A stretch of DNA of 28,162 nt from JAUPVN01 sp964423475 (GCA_964423475.1 CAYRFD010000009.1:1-28162), one strand, 5' to 3'. Positions 1-6,513 are shown, counted from the first letter of the stretch. Numbers and translations are program-made. The notes: generated from the letters alone by a model not told the origin.

Positions 1-7
1 ATTATTA

Positions 8-37
8 TTGACGCCCAACGCAGTAGCATGCTATATT
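8..37 (+). promoter_or_regulatory. Promoter for secE-nusG
   Basis: A TTGACG -35 (8-13) is followed after 18 nt by TATATT (32-37), with a TG at 29-30 giving an extended -10. Transcription would begin near position 44 and lead into secE at 95. This is one of the few promoters here with a good -35 as well as an extended -10. Confidence 0.55.
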
Positions 38-48
38 GACAACAGACA

Positions 49-76
49 CCTAAAGATTATGCTTTAGGATTTTTTA
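49..76 (+). terminator. Terminator-like hairpin upstream of secE
   Basis: CCTAAAG (49-55) and CTTTAGG (62-68) form a 7-bp stem with a 6-nt loop, followed by a T-rich run (70-75). It could end an upstream transcript. It lies only a few nucleotides after the predicted start site of the secE promoter, so it could also act as an early attenuator or as a 5'-end stabilising hairpin. The sequence does not decide between these. Confidence 0.5.
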
Positions 77-94
77 ATATTTAGGAGTGTATAC

Positions 95-505
95 ATGGCA
101 ACACAACAGCCAGACAAAAAACCCCGCCGAAAAAAGATGCCAGAAACAGTGCGTGAACGCGCTTTAAAAGAATCTACTAAAAAGCAAAACAAAAAACCTA
201 GTAAGGTTAAAACAATTGTTTATAAACCTCTTAGTAGCCTAAGAAAACTAGGCGCTAAAGAATACCACCCCGTAAAAGTATCAGATAAAACAAAAACCGG
301 TAAAATTATGGGTAAAAAAGTACATATTATTCCGGGTTTTTTAAAAAGCTCTTGGGCAGAACTTAAGCAAGTAACATGGCCCACCAAAAAAGAAGCTTTT
401 CATAAAACTTTAGCAGTTTTAGGGTTTGCAGCAGTAATAATGATAATTGTACAAATATTAGATTTTGTTTTTAGTAAATTAGTTAAGGAGATAATTTTAA
501 AATGA
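95..505 (+). CDS. secE: Preprotein translocase subunit SecE
   Basis: SecE is the small essential subunit that clamps SecY in the Sec translocon of the cytoplasmic membrane. The C-terminal third shows the SecE signature: an amphipathic segment with SSWAELKQVTWPTKKE (about residues 86-101), then one membrane span (about 106-128). The first ~80 residues are a strongly basic Lys/Arg-rich extension, making the protein 136 residues against about 60-75 for minimal bacterial SecE. The start is set by an AGGAG Shine-Dalgarno 7 nt upstream. It overlaps nusG by 4 nt (ATGA), the common secE-nusG coupling. The UGA in that overlap is the secE stop. The identification is secure; the role of the basic extension is unknown. 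Confidence 0.95.
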   Translation: MATQQPDKKPRRKKMPETVRERALKESTKKQNKKPSKVKTIVYKPLSSLRKLGAKEYHPVKVSDKTKTGKIMGKKVHIIPGFLKSSWAELKQVTWPTKKEAFHKTLAVLGFAAVIMIIVQILDFVFSKLVKEIILK

Positions 506-1047
506 GCATTAAAAGATACGATTCTACCCGCCAATGGTATGCTATTCATACATACAGTGGCTACGAAGAAAAGGTAGCAGAAAGCATTCGCCAAAGAGCC
601 GAAAGCCTAGATATGGTAGATAAAATTTTTAGCGTTTTAGTACCCAAAGAAAAGCAAATAGAAATAAAAAACGGCAAGCGTAAAGTTGTAGAAAAGCGAA
701 TTTTTCAAGGCTATGTATTAGTAGAAATGAAATTGTCTGAAGACGCTTGGTATATTGTGCGCAATACACCAAACGTTACGGGTTTTGTTGGTAGCGGCAC
801 AGAGCCAACACCCGTAAGCCCAGACGAAATGGATAAAATTAAAAAACGCATGGGTGTAGATACTCCTAAGCATAAAATAGATTACAACGTAGGCGAGGTT
901 GTAAATATTATAGATGGTCCATTTAAAGGCTTTGATGGCTCTATTAGCGAAATAGATACCCAAAAAGGCAAAATTAAAGTATTAGTTAATATGTTTGGCC
1001 GAGAAACCCCAGTAGAGCTAGACAGCCTCCAAGTAAAAAAAGTCTAA
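502..1047 (+). CDS. nusG: Transcription termination/antitermination factor NusG
   Basis: NusG binds RNA polymerase and modulates pausing, Rho action and transcription-translation coupling. The protein is 181 residues, the normal size. The NGN domain opens with QWYAIHTYSGYEEKVAE and contains the typical FQGYVLVEM stretch (about residues 68-76). A C-terminal KOW domain follows, with VNIIDGPFKGFDGSI at about 133-147. The start overlaps the secE stop (ATGA), with AAGGAG at 485-490 as ribosome-binding site. It is co-transcribed with secE, as in most bacteria. Confidence 0.97.
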   Translation: MSIKRYDSTRQWYAIHTYSGYEEKVAESIRQRAESLDMVDKIFSVLVPKEKQIEIKNGKRKVVEKRIFQGYVLVEMKLSEDAWYIVRNTPNVTGFVGSGTEPTPVSPDEMDKIKKRMGVDTPKHKIDYNVGEVVNIIDGPFKGFDGSISEIDTQKGKIKVLVNMFGRETPVELDSLQVKKV

Positions 1048-1058
1048 AAAATTATATA

Positions 1059-1313
1059 ATGATTGATTTTCTTAAAACATCTATTGGTTTTGTTGAAACA
1101 TCTAGGAATAATTTAAGAGAAATTTCAGAAAATTACTTAGAAGCAGTACGTGAAGGTGGGATTTCTTTTGGCTTGGGCGTCACAGCTCTAGCTACGGCTG
1201 TGCCTATTGGTTTATATTCAATAGAAAACCACAGCCAAGTAGATGGTTTTTTGTCCGGTGCTTTAGCATTGGGTCTTGGTTATGTTGGCTATAGTTCTTT
1301 AATTAAAGAATAG
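1059..1313 (+). CDS. Small predicted membrane protein, unknown function
   Basis: An 84-residue ORF that I do not recognise. After a short charged N-terminal segment there are two hydrophobic, Gly/Ala-rich stretches (about residues 36-54 and 63-80), suggesting a two-span membrane hairpin. It begins 11 nt after the nusG stop, and the rplK promoter follows it, so it most likely belongs to the secE-nusG transcript. There is no clear Shine-Dalgarno before the ATG, which lowers confidence. Its hydrophobic pattern and uninterrupted reading frame support it being real. No function is assigned. Confidence 0.55.
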   Translation: MIDFLKTSIGFVETSRNNLREISENYLEAVREGGISFGLGVTALATAVPIGLYSIENHSQVDGFLSGALALGLGYVGYSSLIKE

Positions 1314-1323
1314 TTTTAAATAT

Positions 1324-1352
1324 TTTTCATAGAGTATTATTTATGCTATAAT
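1324..1352 (+). promoter_or_regulatory. Promoter for rplK
   Basis: TGCTATAAT (1344-1352) is a perfect extended -10. A weak TTTTCA -35 lies 17 nt upstream at 1324-1329. Transcription would start near 1359, leaving a leader of about 90 nt before rplK. Confidence 0.65.
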
Positions 1353-1380
1353 ATTAAAGTTACGCACTTCATAAATATAA

Positions 1381-1450
1381 GAAGGAGAGTTAGTACGCTA
1401 GTGCTTCTAACCAAGCTAGCAGGAAAATTCGTTAAATAAGGAGTTAAATT
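1381..1450 (+). promoter_or_regulatory. rplK leader with possible 12-codon mini-ORF and pseudoknot
   Basis: The leader contains AAGGAG (1382-1387) followed 13 nt later by GTG (1401), which opens a 12-codon reading frame ending in TAA at 1437-1439. That stop overlaps the rplK Shine-Dalgarno (TAAGGAG). Two complementary segments interleave: GTTAG 1389-1393 with CTAAC 1407-1411, and GCTAG 1397-1401 with CTAGC 1416-1420, so an H-type pseudoknot is possible. The spacing of the ribosome-binding site is long, so the mini-ORF is speculative. Confidence 0.3.
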
Positions 1451-1879
1451 ATGGCAAAAGCCGTAAAAACCAACCTAAAACTAAAAATTAAAGCCGGTCA
1501 AGCCAATGCTGCACCACCAGTGGGTAGTAGCTTAGGCCAGCATGGCGTTAATATGATGGATTTTATTAATCCGTTTAACGACCAAACAAAAGATAAAATG
1601 GGCCAACTAGTTACTGTGCATATAACCATACACACAGACAAAACTATGACATGGCGCGTTGTAGGCACCCCAACGGATGATCTTATAAGAGCTAAGCTTG
1701 GTATTAAAAAAGGCTCTGGCAAACCCAATAGCGAAAAGATAGCCAAAAAGTTATCAGACAAAGATCTTACAGATATTGCAGAAGCAAAAGCACAAGACAT
1801 GAACACGCAAGATGTAGACGCAGTTAAAAAAATGGTTAAAGGCACCGCTCGCAGCATGGGCGTAGAAATAGGAGCATAG
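1451..1879 (+). CDS. rplK: 50S ribosomal protein L11
   Basis: L11 binds the GTPase-associated centre of 23S rRNA and helps recruit translation factors. The protein is 142 residues, the usual length. The N-terminal domain has the characteristic KIKAGQANAAPPVGSSLGQ (about residues 12-30) with the proline hinge. The C-terminal rRNA-binding domain ends with ARSMGVEIG. Its Shine-Dalgarno is AAGGAG at 1438-1443, 7 nt before the ATG. It is first in a transcript that runs through the 87-codon ORF to rplA. Confidence 0.97.
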   Translation: MAKAVKTNLKLKIKAGQANAAPPVGSSLGQHGVNMMDFINPFNDQTKDKMGQLVTVHITIHTDKTMTWRVVGTPTDDLIRAKLGIKKGSGKPNSEKIAKKLSDKDLTDIAEAKAQDMNTQDVDAVKKMVKGTARSMGVEIGA

Positions 1880-1881
1880 TT

Positions 1882-2145
1882 ATGGCAGAAACAGCAACAC
1901 CAACAAGACGTGTAGGTGAACTATTGACGGTTGCATCTGGCGAGGAGGCAACTTTAGCTATGTCTGCAGCGAGTTTAATAGTGTCGCATACATTAAAAAT
2001 CGAAGAATTTGGAGAACAATCAGTAGAAGCAAAAGGCGCTAAAGAAACTATTTCAATAATCCAGGACCAAGCTAGAGCTGAGGGGTACTATGATGATGCA
2101 GTAGTATTAATAAGTGAAATTTTAACTCAGCTAGATAAAGCTTAA
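1882..2145 (+). CDS. Unknown 87-residue protein between rplK and rplA
   Basis: I do not recognise this protein. It is soluble, acidic to neutral and mostly helical in appearance, with an Ala/Ser-rich segment (about residues 27-37) and a C-terminal helical region around GYYDDAVVLISEIL. It starts 2 nt after the rplK stop, with a GGAG inside the end of rplK, so translation is probably coupled to L11. rplK and rplA are usually adjacent, so an inserted ORF here is uncommon. It may be a ribosome-associated or lineage-specific protein, but that rests only on position. Confidence 0.7.
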   Translation: MAETATPTRRVGELLTVASGEEATLAMSAASLIVSHTLKIEEFGEQSVEAKGAKETISIIQDQARAEGYYDDAVVLISEILTQLDKA

Positions 2146-2160
2146 TAGATTTATAAAAAT

Positions 2161-2189
2161 TGATGGGAGGCGAGAGCCGATTGCACCAC
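2161..2189 (+). promoter_or_regulatory. Probable ribosomal protein L1 binding site (rplA autoregulation)
   Basis: GGC (2169-2171) and GCC (2176-2178) close on a GAGA tetraloop. Beneath is an asymmetric internal loop and a lower pairing of GATG (2162-2165) with CACC (2184-2187), with one mismatch. The strands GATGGGAGGC and GAGCCGA closely match the L1-stalk binding site of 23S rRNA (GGTGGGAGGC / GGAGCCGA in E. coli, from memory). L1 is known to repress its own mRNA by such mimicry. The site ends 17 nt before the rplA ATG. Confidence 0.65.
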
Positions 2190-2206
2190 AGAAAGAGAGA
2201 TATATT

Positions 2207-3217
2207 ATGGCTAAAAAAGCCGAACTATTACTAAAAGCTAAAGAGCTTAAATTAGAGGTAACAGCAAAAAATACCATTGCAGAAATAGAAAATGCAATAA
2301 AAAATGCTGCTAAAACTGTTAAAAAAGATGCTAAAAAGGTAAAAAAAGCCGTTAAAGATGATGCAAAGGTTGTTGCAACCGATGTTAAAGAAACTATTGC
2401 TAAAGCTGGCAAACGAAGCGCCAAGGCTATTAAAGAGGCAGAAGAAAAATTAGCCAAAGAAGAGCGCAAAATTACAGAATCTCATGAGCCAACCAAACCA
2501 CGCCAAATTATTAAAGTGCGTAGTAAGGTAGAGCGCAAAGGTAAAAAATATCGTAAAGCAATTAAAGATATAGATAAAACCAAGCAATGCAACCTTAAAG
2601 ATGCCGCCGCTAAAGCGGTTGCTGCCAGCACAACTAAGTTTGATTCATCTGTAGAATTACATGTACGCTTGGGTGTAGACCCTCGCCAAGCAGACCAAAA
2701 CTTGCGAGCCAGCCTTATTTTGCCAGAAGGTACAGGCAAAAAAGTTACTGTAGCTGTATTTGCAGATGCAGAAGATGTTAAAAAAGCTAAAACAGCCGGT
2801 GCAGATATTGCCGCAAATGAAGAATTTTTACAACAGCTAGATAAAGGCACTTTAAACTTTGACGTGCTTATTGCTACACCAGCAATGATGCCTAAATTAG
2901 GTAAATATGCTCGTGTGTTAGGCCCAAAAGGCTTAATGCCTAGCCCAAAAAGCGGTACAGTAACCACAGACGTGTCTAAAGCTGTTAAAGAGGCAAAAGC
3001 AGGTAAAGTAGAATACCGAGTTGATAGCACCGGTATAGTGCACTTAAGCATTGGTAAAACAAGTTTTGGCGCAGACAAAATTGTTACAAATGCCAAAGCC
3101 GTACTTGCTAGCCTAAAATCTGCCAGACCAGCAAGTGTAAAGGGTAACTACTTACAAAGTATGTATATTACCACTACAATGGGCCCTAGCGTTAAAATAG
3201 ATAACTCAGAATTTTAA
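2207..3217 (+). CDS. rplA: 50S ribosomal protein L1 with N-terminal HeH-like extension
   Basis: L1 forms the mobile L1 stalk near the E site and represses its own mRNA. The conserved L1 body covers about residues 109-336 (roughly 228 residues, the full normal length), with GKKYRKAIKDIDK at its start and the signature GPKGLMPSPKSGTVT at about 244-258. In front lies a ~105-residue extension. Residues 4-31 (LLLKAKELKLEVTAKNTIAE) resemble a helix-extended-loop-helix/SAP-like nucleic-acid-binding motif. Residues 33-90 are a Lys/Ala-rich helical linker reminiscent of histone H1 tails. No in-frame Met lies between the extension and the body, so the long form seems to be the product. A strong terminator follows. 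Confidence 0.95.
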   Translation: MAKKAELLLKAKELKLEVTAKNTIAEIENAIKNAAKTVKKDAKKVKKAVKDDAKVVATDVKETIAKAGKRSAKAIKEAEEKLAKEERKITESHEPTKPRQIIKVRSKVERKGKKYRKAIKDIDKTKQCNLKDAAAKAVAASTTKFDSSVELHVRLGVDPRQADQNLRASLILPEGTGKKVTVAVFADAEDVKKAKTAGADIAANEEFLQQLDKGTLNFDVLIATPAMMPKLGKYARVLGPKGLMPSPKSGTVTTDVSKAVKEAKAGKVEYRVDSTGIVHLSIGKTSFGADKIVTNAKAVLASLKSARPASVKGNYLQSMYITTTMGPSVKIDNSEF

Positions 3218-3236
3218 TATACATCTATACTAACCT

Positions 3237-3270
3237 AATACACCAATACTAACTTATTGGTGTATTTTTT
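3237..3270 (+). terminator. Rho-independent terminator after rplA
   Basis: A perfect 12-bp stem (3237-3248 with 3255-3266), a 6-nt loop CTAACT, and a T run at 3265-3270. It closes the rplK-rplA transcript. Confidence 0.9.
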
Positions 3271-3305
3271 ATACAACATATTTTAATAATTAATATTTCT
3301 AGGGT

Positions 3306-3314
3306 TGGTATAAT
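3306..3314 (+). promoter_or_regulatory. Extended -10 promoter, probably leaderless
   Basis: TGGTATAAT (3306-3314), with no convincing -35. Exactly 6 nt separate the -10 from the ATG at 3321, so transcription should start at or next to the A of the start codon. No Shine-Dalgarno exists, in keeping with a leaderless mRNA. Confidence 0.65.
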
Positions 3315-3320
3315 AAAAAC

Positions 3321-3926
3321 ATGATCAGGCAATCTTCACTACAAAAAGATACAAATTTCTTATTTGAAATGGGCAATATTAGGCATATTAACCGTATGTG
3401 GCATCGTTTTTTTGGTACTAATTTTGCTAATGTTGCAGAACATCATTTTAGAGTTTACTGGATAGCTATGGTTATAGCTTCTCACGAAAAAAATGTAGAT
3501 ACGGGCAAAATTGCAAAAATGGTAATGATTCATGATATTACAGAAAGCCGAACAAACGATTACGATATGGTTGCTCGTGAATACACAATAAGAAAAGATG
3601 AACTAGCAATTAAAGATATGCTAAACGGAACTATTTTGGAACCAGAATTTTATAATATTTGGGCAGAATATGAAGATCGTAAAAGCTTAGAAGCAAAAAT
3701 AGTTAAAGATGCAGATAACTTAGATTGTGATTTTGAGTTATTAGAGCAAGAACAGCTTGGGAATACTAGCAAAAAAGTATTACAAAGCACCAGAGATTAT
3801 GTTTATAAGAATAAATTATATACTAAAACAGCCAAAAAAATGTATAAAGAACTTCAAGATAGCAATCCCCATAGTTGGTACCTTACCGCTCGAAACAGAA
3901 AAAACAGTGGTGATTGGTCTAAATAA
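3321..3926 (+). CDS. HD-domain phosphohydrolase (YfbR/HDDC2-like)
   Basis: A 201-residue HD-superfamily protein. The metal-binding pattern is visible: AEHHFRV (H41/H42), MIHDITE (H71-D72) and VKDADNLD (D130). This layout is typical of the YfbR/HDDC2 group, which includes 5'-deoxynucleotidases acting on dNMPs. A role in nucleotide balance also fits the next gene, a thymidylate kinase fusion, though the exact substrate cannot be read from the sequence. The ATG has no ribosome-binding site but sits 6 nt after an extended -10, so it is predicted to be leaderless. The gene lies between the rplA terminator and the tmk-like gene. Confidence 0.85.
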   Translation: MIRQSSLQKDTNFLFEMGNIRHINRMWHRFFGTNFANVAEHHFRVYWIAMVIASHEKNVDTGKIAKMVMIHDITESRTNDYDMVAREYTIRKDELAIKDMLNGTILEPEFYNIWAEYEDRKSLEAKIVKDADNLDCDFELLEQEQLGNTSKKVLQSTRDYVYKNKLYTKTAKKMYKELQDSNPHSWYLTARNRKNSGDWSK

Positions 3927-3935
3927 TATATATTT

Positions 3936-3944
3936 TGCTATACT
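3936..3944 (+). promoter_or_regulatory. Extended -10 promoter for tmk-ThyX-like gene
   Basis: TGCTATACT (3936-3944), an extended -10 just after the HD gene stop. A weak TTGGTC lies at 3914-3919. Transcription would start near 3951, giving a short leader of about 25 nt that includes the AAAGG ribosome-binding site. Confidence 0.5.
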
Positions 3945-3975
3945 ACATATAAATGGTGGGCAGTAAAGGTTATGG

Positions 3976-5766
3976 ATGCAAGGTTTATACATAGTTATAG
4001 AAGGCCCACAAGGCGTTGGTAAAAGTACTCAAGTTAAATTACTTGCAAATGCTTTAAGCTTAATTAATGTACCGTATAAAACCTTTATAGAACCCGATAA
4101 TACCACAAATATATCTACCCAAACCATTAGTAAAATAACTCAAGATCCAAGCTATCCTCTTAACCCAAAAGCAGAAGTTTTATTGTATAATGCATCACGC
4201 GCAATATCTTTAGAAACAATTATTAAATATAAAAATAATGGTTTTGTTTGTATTGTAGACAGAAGTTTTTTGTCTACTTTGGCAGTGCAATATTACGGCA
4301 GCAATAATAACTTAGACCATAATTCTATAATAAATATTATAAATTTTAGTGTAGGTAATAATCAGCCAGATTACATGATAGTTTTAGATGCACCTGCGCA
4401 ATTTTTGCATCAACGCCAGATAGAGCGTAATGAACATGAAAGATTTGATAGCCTAGGATTAAATATATTAGATAAAATACGAGCAGGATATTTAATAGAA
4501 GCTAAAAAACGAAATATTCCTGTTATTGTGGCTACAGAATCTCCTATTAAAGTGCATGCTAAAATTTGGGTACATATACAAAAAGTTATAAATAATAATT
4601 ATACAAAACAACAGTATTTATGCATGAATGACAAAAATGCACATAATTATACTGCTAATAACAAGCAATATGTATTAGATAATATTAAATTAAATAACAT
4701 ACAAATATCTGAACTTTTACTGTCTAGAATATTAAAAGACATAAAAATATCTATACATAAAAGATCTAACGAATATGACTTTGTTGTGCCTAATAATATA
4801 TCAAAAGAAGTTAAGCTTAAATATATACATGCTCTTAAAAAATTAGCTGGCTATAACTTGCAAATTAACAATAAGTTAAAAAATACAAGTAGTAATGATG
4901 CCGTTGTCTTATCTGCTATTAATAGTATAGATATTATAGGAAAATATAATGATTATAAAAACATATTATGCACATTACTAACAATAAAATCTCATGAAAG
5001 CTTAAATACATATAATATATTAAGATCTAAGCTGCAATATTATAATAATAAGCAATTTGATAGTAATTTCTTTAATTTATTAGAAAAAAATGTTAACAAA
5101 ATCAGTAAATCTAATCAAGAAATATATAAACAAACTAACACTATATTGGCAGGCTCTTACTCTAACAGTTTAGATCTTATACAGCTAATAAACTTTAGCC
5201 CCAAAAATGAAATTACGTTATTAAATAATGTACTTTACCAATACACAGATCTTTCTTGCCAAGAAATAGATATACAACTGGTAGAACTAGGCTATACGGC
5301 TAAGGCAAGCTTACTATCTAAATACATAAATAGTAAAAATATTACAGGGTTGCCAGCATACTATAATTGGGAAATTATAACAAGTTATAGTAATTACTTA
5401 ACATTTTCAAGCCTAAGTTACGTAAACATAAATAACCAGAATATATCACCCAGATACGGCTATAGTATACCCACCAAAATAGAACAATCAGATGCCCTAG
5501 ATGAATATTTAGAGTGCTTTGATACATCTTTAGAGCTTCACAGTATGCTAGTAGCAAATAACGTGCCAGAAGATATTGCTCAGTACGCATGTTTAAAAGG
5601 TCATAAAGTTCGGTTTAGTTTGCAGACAAACCTAGATCAATCTTTAAAAATTATAAATTTACTAAATAAATCAGATAATTCAGATTTATCAAACATTGCA
5701 AAATATATGATACAAAAAATATCAGAAACACACCCAATCCTTAGTGAAGCTATTACTCTTGATTAA
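3976..5766 (+). CDS. Thymidylate kinase fused to divergent ThyX-like domain
   Basis: A 596-residue two-part protein. Residues 1 to about 205 are a dTMP kinase, which phosphorylates dTMP to dTDP: P-loop GPQGVGKST (10-18), DRS motif (95-97), and a VLDAPAQFLHQRQIERNEHE helix/lid region. The remaining ~390 residues are AT-rich and Asn/Lys/Ile-rich. The last ~125 (about 470-592) resemble divergent flavin-dependent thymidylate synthase (ThyX)-like proteins: SPRYGYSIP (491-499) and VRFSLQTN (545-552), where relatives carry PRxGYDVP and the RYVMQMN-type substrate-binding segment. The ThyX RHR motif is replaced by SLS at 479-481, so classic catalysis is doubtful. The start is set by AAAGG 6 nt upstream. 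The kinase call is firm; the C-terminal call is moderate. Confidence 0.8.
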   Translation: MQGLYIVIEGPQGVGKSTQVKLLANALSLINVPYKTFIEPDNTTNISTQTISKITQDPSYPLNPKAEVLLYNASRAISLETIIKYKNNGFVCIVDRSFLSTLAVQYYGSNNNLDHNSIINIINFSVGNNQPDYMIVLDAPAQFLHQRQIERNEHERFDSLGLNILDKIRAGYLIEAKKRNIPVIVATESPIKVHAKIWVHIQKVINNNYTKQQYLCMNDKNAHNYTANNKQYVLDNIKLNNIQISELLLSRILKDIKISIHKRSNEYDFVVPNNISKEVKLKYIHALKKLAGYNLQINNKLKNTSSNDAVVLSAINSIDIIGKYNDYKNILCTLLTIKSHESLNTYNILRSKLQYYNNKQFDSNFFNLLEKNVNKISKSNQEIYKQTNTILAGSYSNSLDLIQLINFSPKNEITLLNNVLYQYTDLSCQEIDIQLVELGYTAKASLLSKYINSKNITGLPAYYNWEIITSYSNYLTFSSLSYVNINNQNISPRYGYSIPTKIEQSDALDEYLECFDTSLELHSMLVANNVPEDIAQYACLKGHKVRFSLQTNLDQSLKIINLLNKSDNSDLSNIAKYMIQKISETHPILSEAITLD

Positions 5767-5787
5767 ATATGTTATTCTTGGTAAGAT
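5759..5787 (+). promoter_or_regulatory. Promoter for rplJ leader
   Basis: TTGATT (5759-5764), a 17-nt spacer and TAAGAT (5782-5787), preceded by TGG as an extended -10. The predicted start near 5794 falls just before the L10 leader RNA, which supports this assignment. The -35 overlaps the 3' end of the upstream gene. Confidence 0.5.
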
Positions 5788-5799
5788 ATATGTAGTTAA

Positions 5800-5878
5800 C
5801 CAAAGATAGCAACGTCTTGTGCAAACAAGATTAAGAATGTTGCCGAGGCTACAATAATTTATTGTTTGATATCTTTGG
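5800..5878 (+). ncRNA. Ribosomal protein L10 leader RNA
   Basis: Matches the known L10 leader architecture upstream of rplJ-rplL. P1 is CCAAAGATA (5800-5808) with TATCTTTGG (5870-5878), 9 bp. P2 is GCAAC (5809-5813) with GTTGC (5839-5843), topped by TCTTGT-GCAA-ACAAGA (5815-5830) with a GNRA tetraloop. The conserved TGCCGAGG (5841-5848) supplies the kink-turn-like junction. A third arm is ACAAT (5851-5855) with ATTGT (5861-5865). L10(L12)4 is known to bind such leaders and repress the operon. Confidence 0.88.
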
Positions 5879-5898
5879 CGCTATAGGTGCCATTTTTT
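5876..5898 (+). terminator. Attenuator hairpin after L10 leader
   Basis: TGGCGC (5876-5881) pairs with GTGCCA (5887-5892), including one G-U, and is followed by six T (5893-5898). Its 5' side shares 3 nt with P1 of the L10 leader, so the two structures compete. GTGCC (5887-5891) can also pair with GGCAC (5916-5920), and TATAGG (5882-5887) with CCTATA (5905-5910), giving candidate antiterminators. This predicts transcription attenuation of rplJL. Confidence 0.7.
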
Positions 5899-5963
5899 AT
5901 TTGCCCTATATGCAAGGCACATTAATAATATGGTCGATATTAGTATAATATTTAAGGAGTTAT

Positions 5964-6491
5964 ATGGCGTTAAAAAAAGATCAAAAAACAGCTGTAGTTA
6001 CAGAAGTTAGCGAACTTTTAAAAACATCTAAACTTACAGTAATAGCTAAGTACAAAGGCTTAAGCGTAAAACAGATGCAACAATTAAGAGCATCTGCCAA
6101 GCAAAACGGCACAACAGTAAAAGTTGTTAAAAACCGTTTAGTTAAACAAGCTATTAAGCAAGTAGATGCTTTAAAAGATGTTGATACATCTAGCTTAATA
6201 GAGCAACTTGTTTACGCTTTTAATAGCGAAGACGAGGTTGCCCCAGCCCAAAGCTTGCAAGCTTTTGCAAAAACAAACCCACAACTAGAATTTGTTGGAG
6301 CATTTGGAGCCGATGGTAGTTATGTAAGTTCAGACGATGTTAAGATGTTAGCTAATTTGCCAAGCAAAGATCAGCTTAGAGGCCAATTAGTAGGAACAAT
6401 TGCAGCACCACTTACGGGTTTTGTAAGAGTATTGCAGGGTGGTCAAAGAGGCGTATTATACGCATTAACCGCAAGAGCAGAAACACTTTAA
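5964..6491 (+). CDS. rplJ: 50S ribosomal protein L10
   Basis: L10 is the base of the L7/L12 stalk and, with L12, the autorepressor of this operon. The protein is 175 residues, normal for L10. The opening MALKKDQKTAVVTEVSELL, the KGLSVKQMQQLR segment (about 30-41) and VKVVKNRL (about 51-58) are family hallmarks. The C-terminal helix that carries L12 dimers is present. AAGGAG at 5954-5959 precedes the ATG. rplL follows by 22 nt. Control is expected through the L10 leader and attenuator upstream. Confidence 0.96.
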   Translation: MALKKDQKTAVVTEVSELLKTSKLTVIAKYKGLSVKQMQQLRASAKQNGTTVKVVKNRLVKQAIKQVDALKDVDTSSLIEQLVYAFNSEDEVAPAQSLQAFAKTNPQLEFVGAFGADGSYVSSDDVKMLANLPSKDQLRGQLVGTIAAPLTGFVRVLQGGQRGVLYALTARAETL

Positions 6492-6513
6492 TAATAATTT
6501 ATAAGGAGACATT

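Noticed and set aside
2482..3096. 204-codon antisense ORF inside rplA
   Set aside because: It lies wholly opposite the conserved L1 body, has no ribosome-binding site and is a by-product of codon bias.
3757..3966. 69-codon plus-strand ORF overlapping the HD gene
   Set aside because: It overlaps the HD gene in another frame with no start signals; the tmk promoter lies inside it.
5944..5949. TATAAT just before rplJ
   Set aside because: Transcription from it would start inside the rplJ ribosome-binding site, and no -35 or TG extension is present; the L10 leader promoter upstream fits better.
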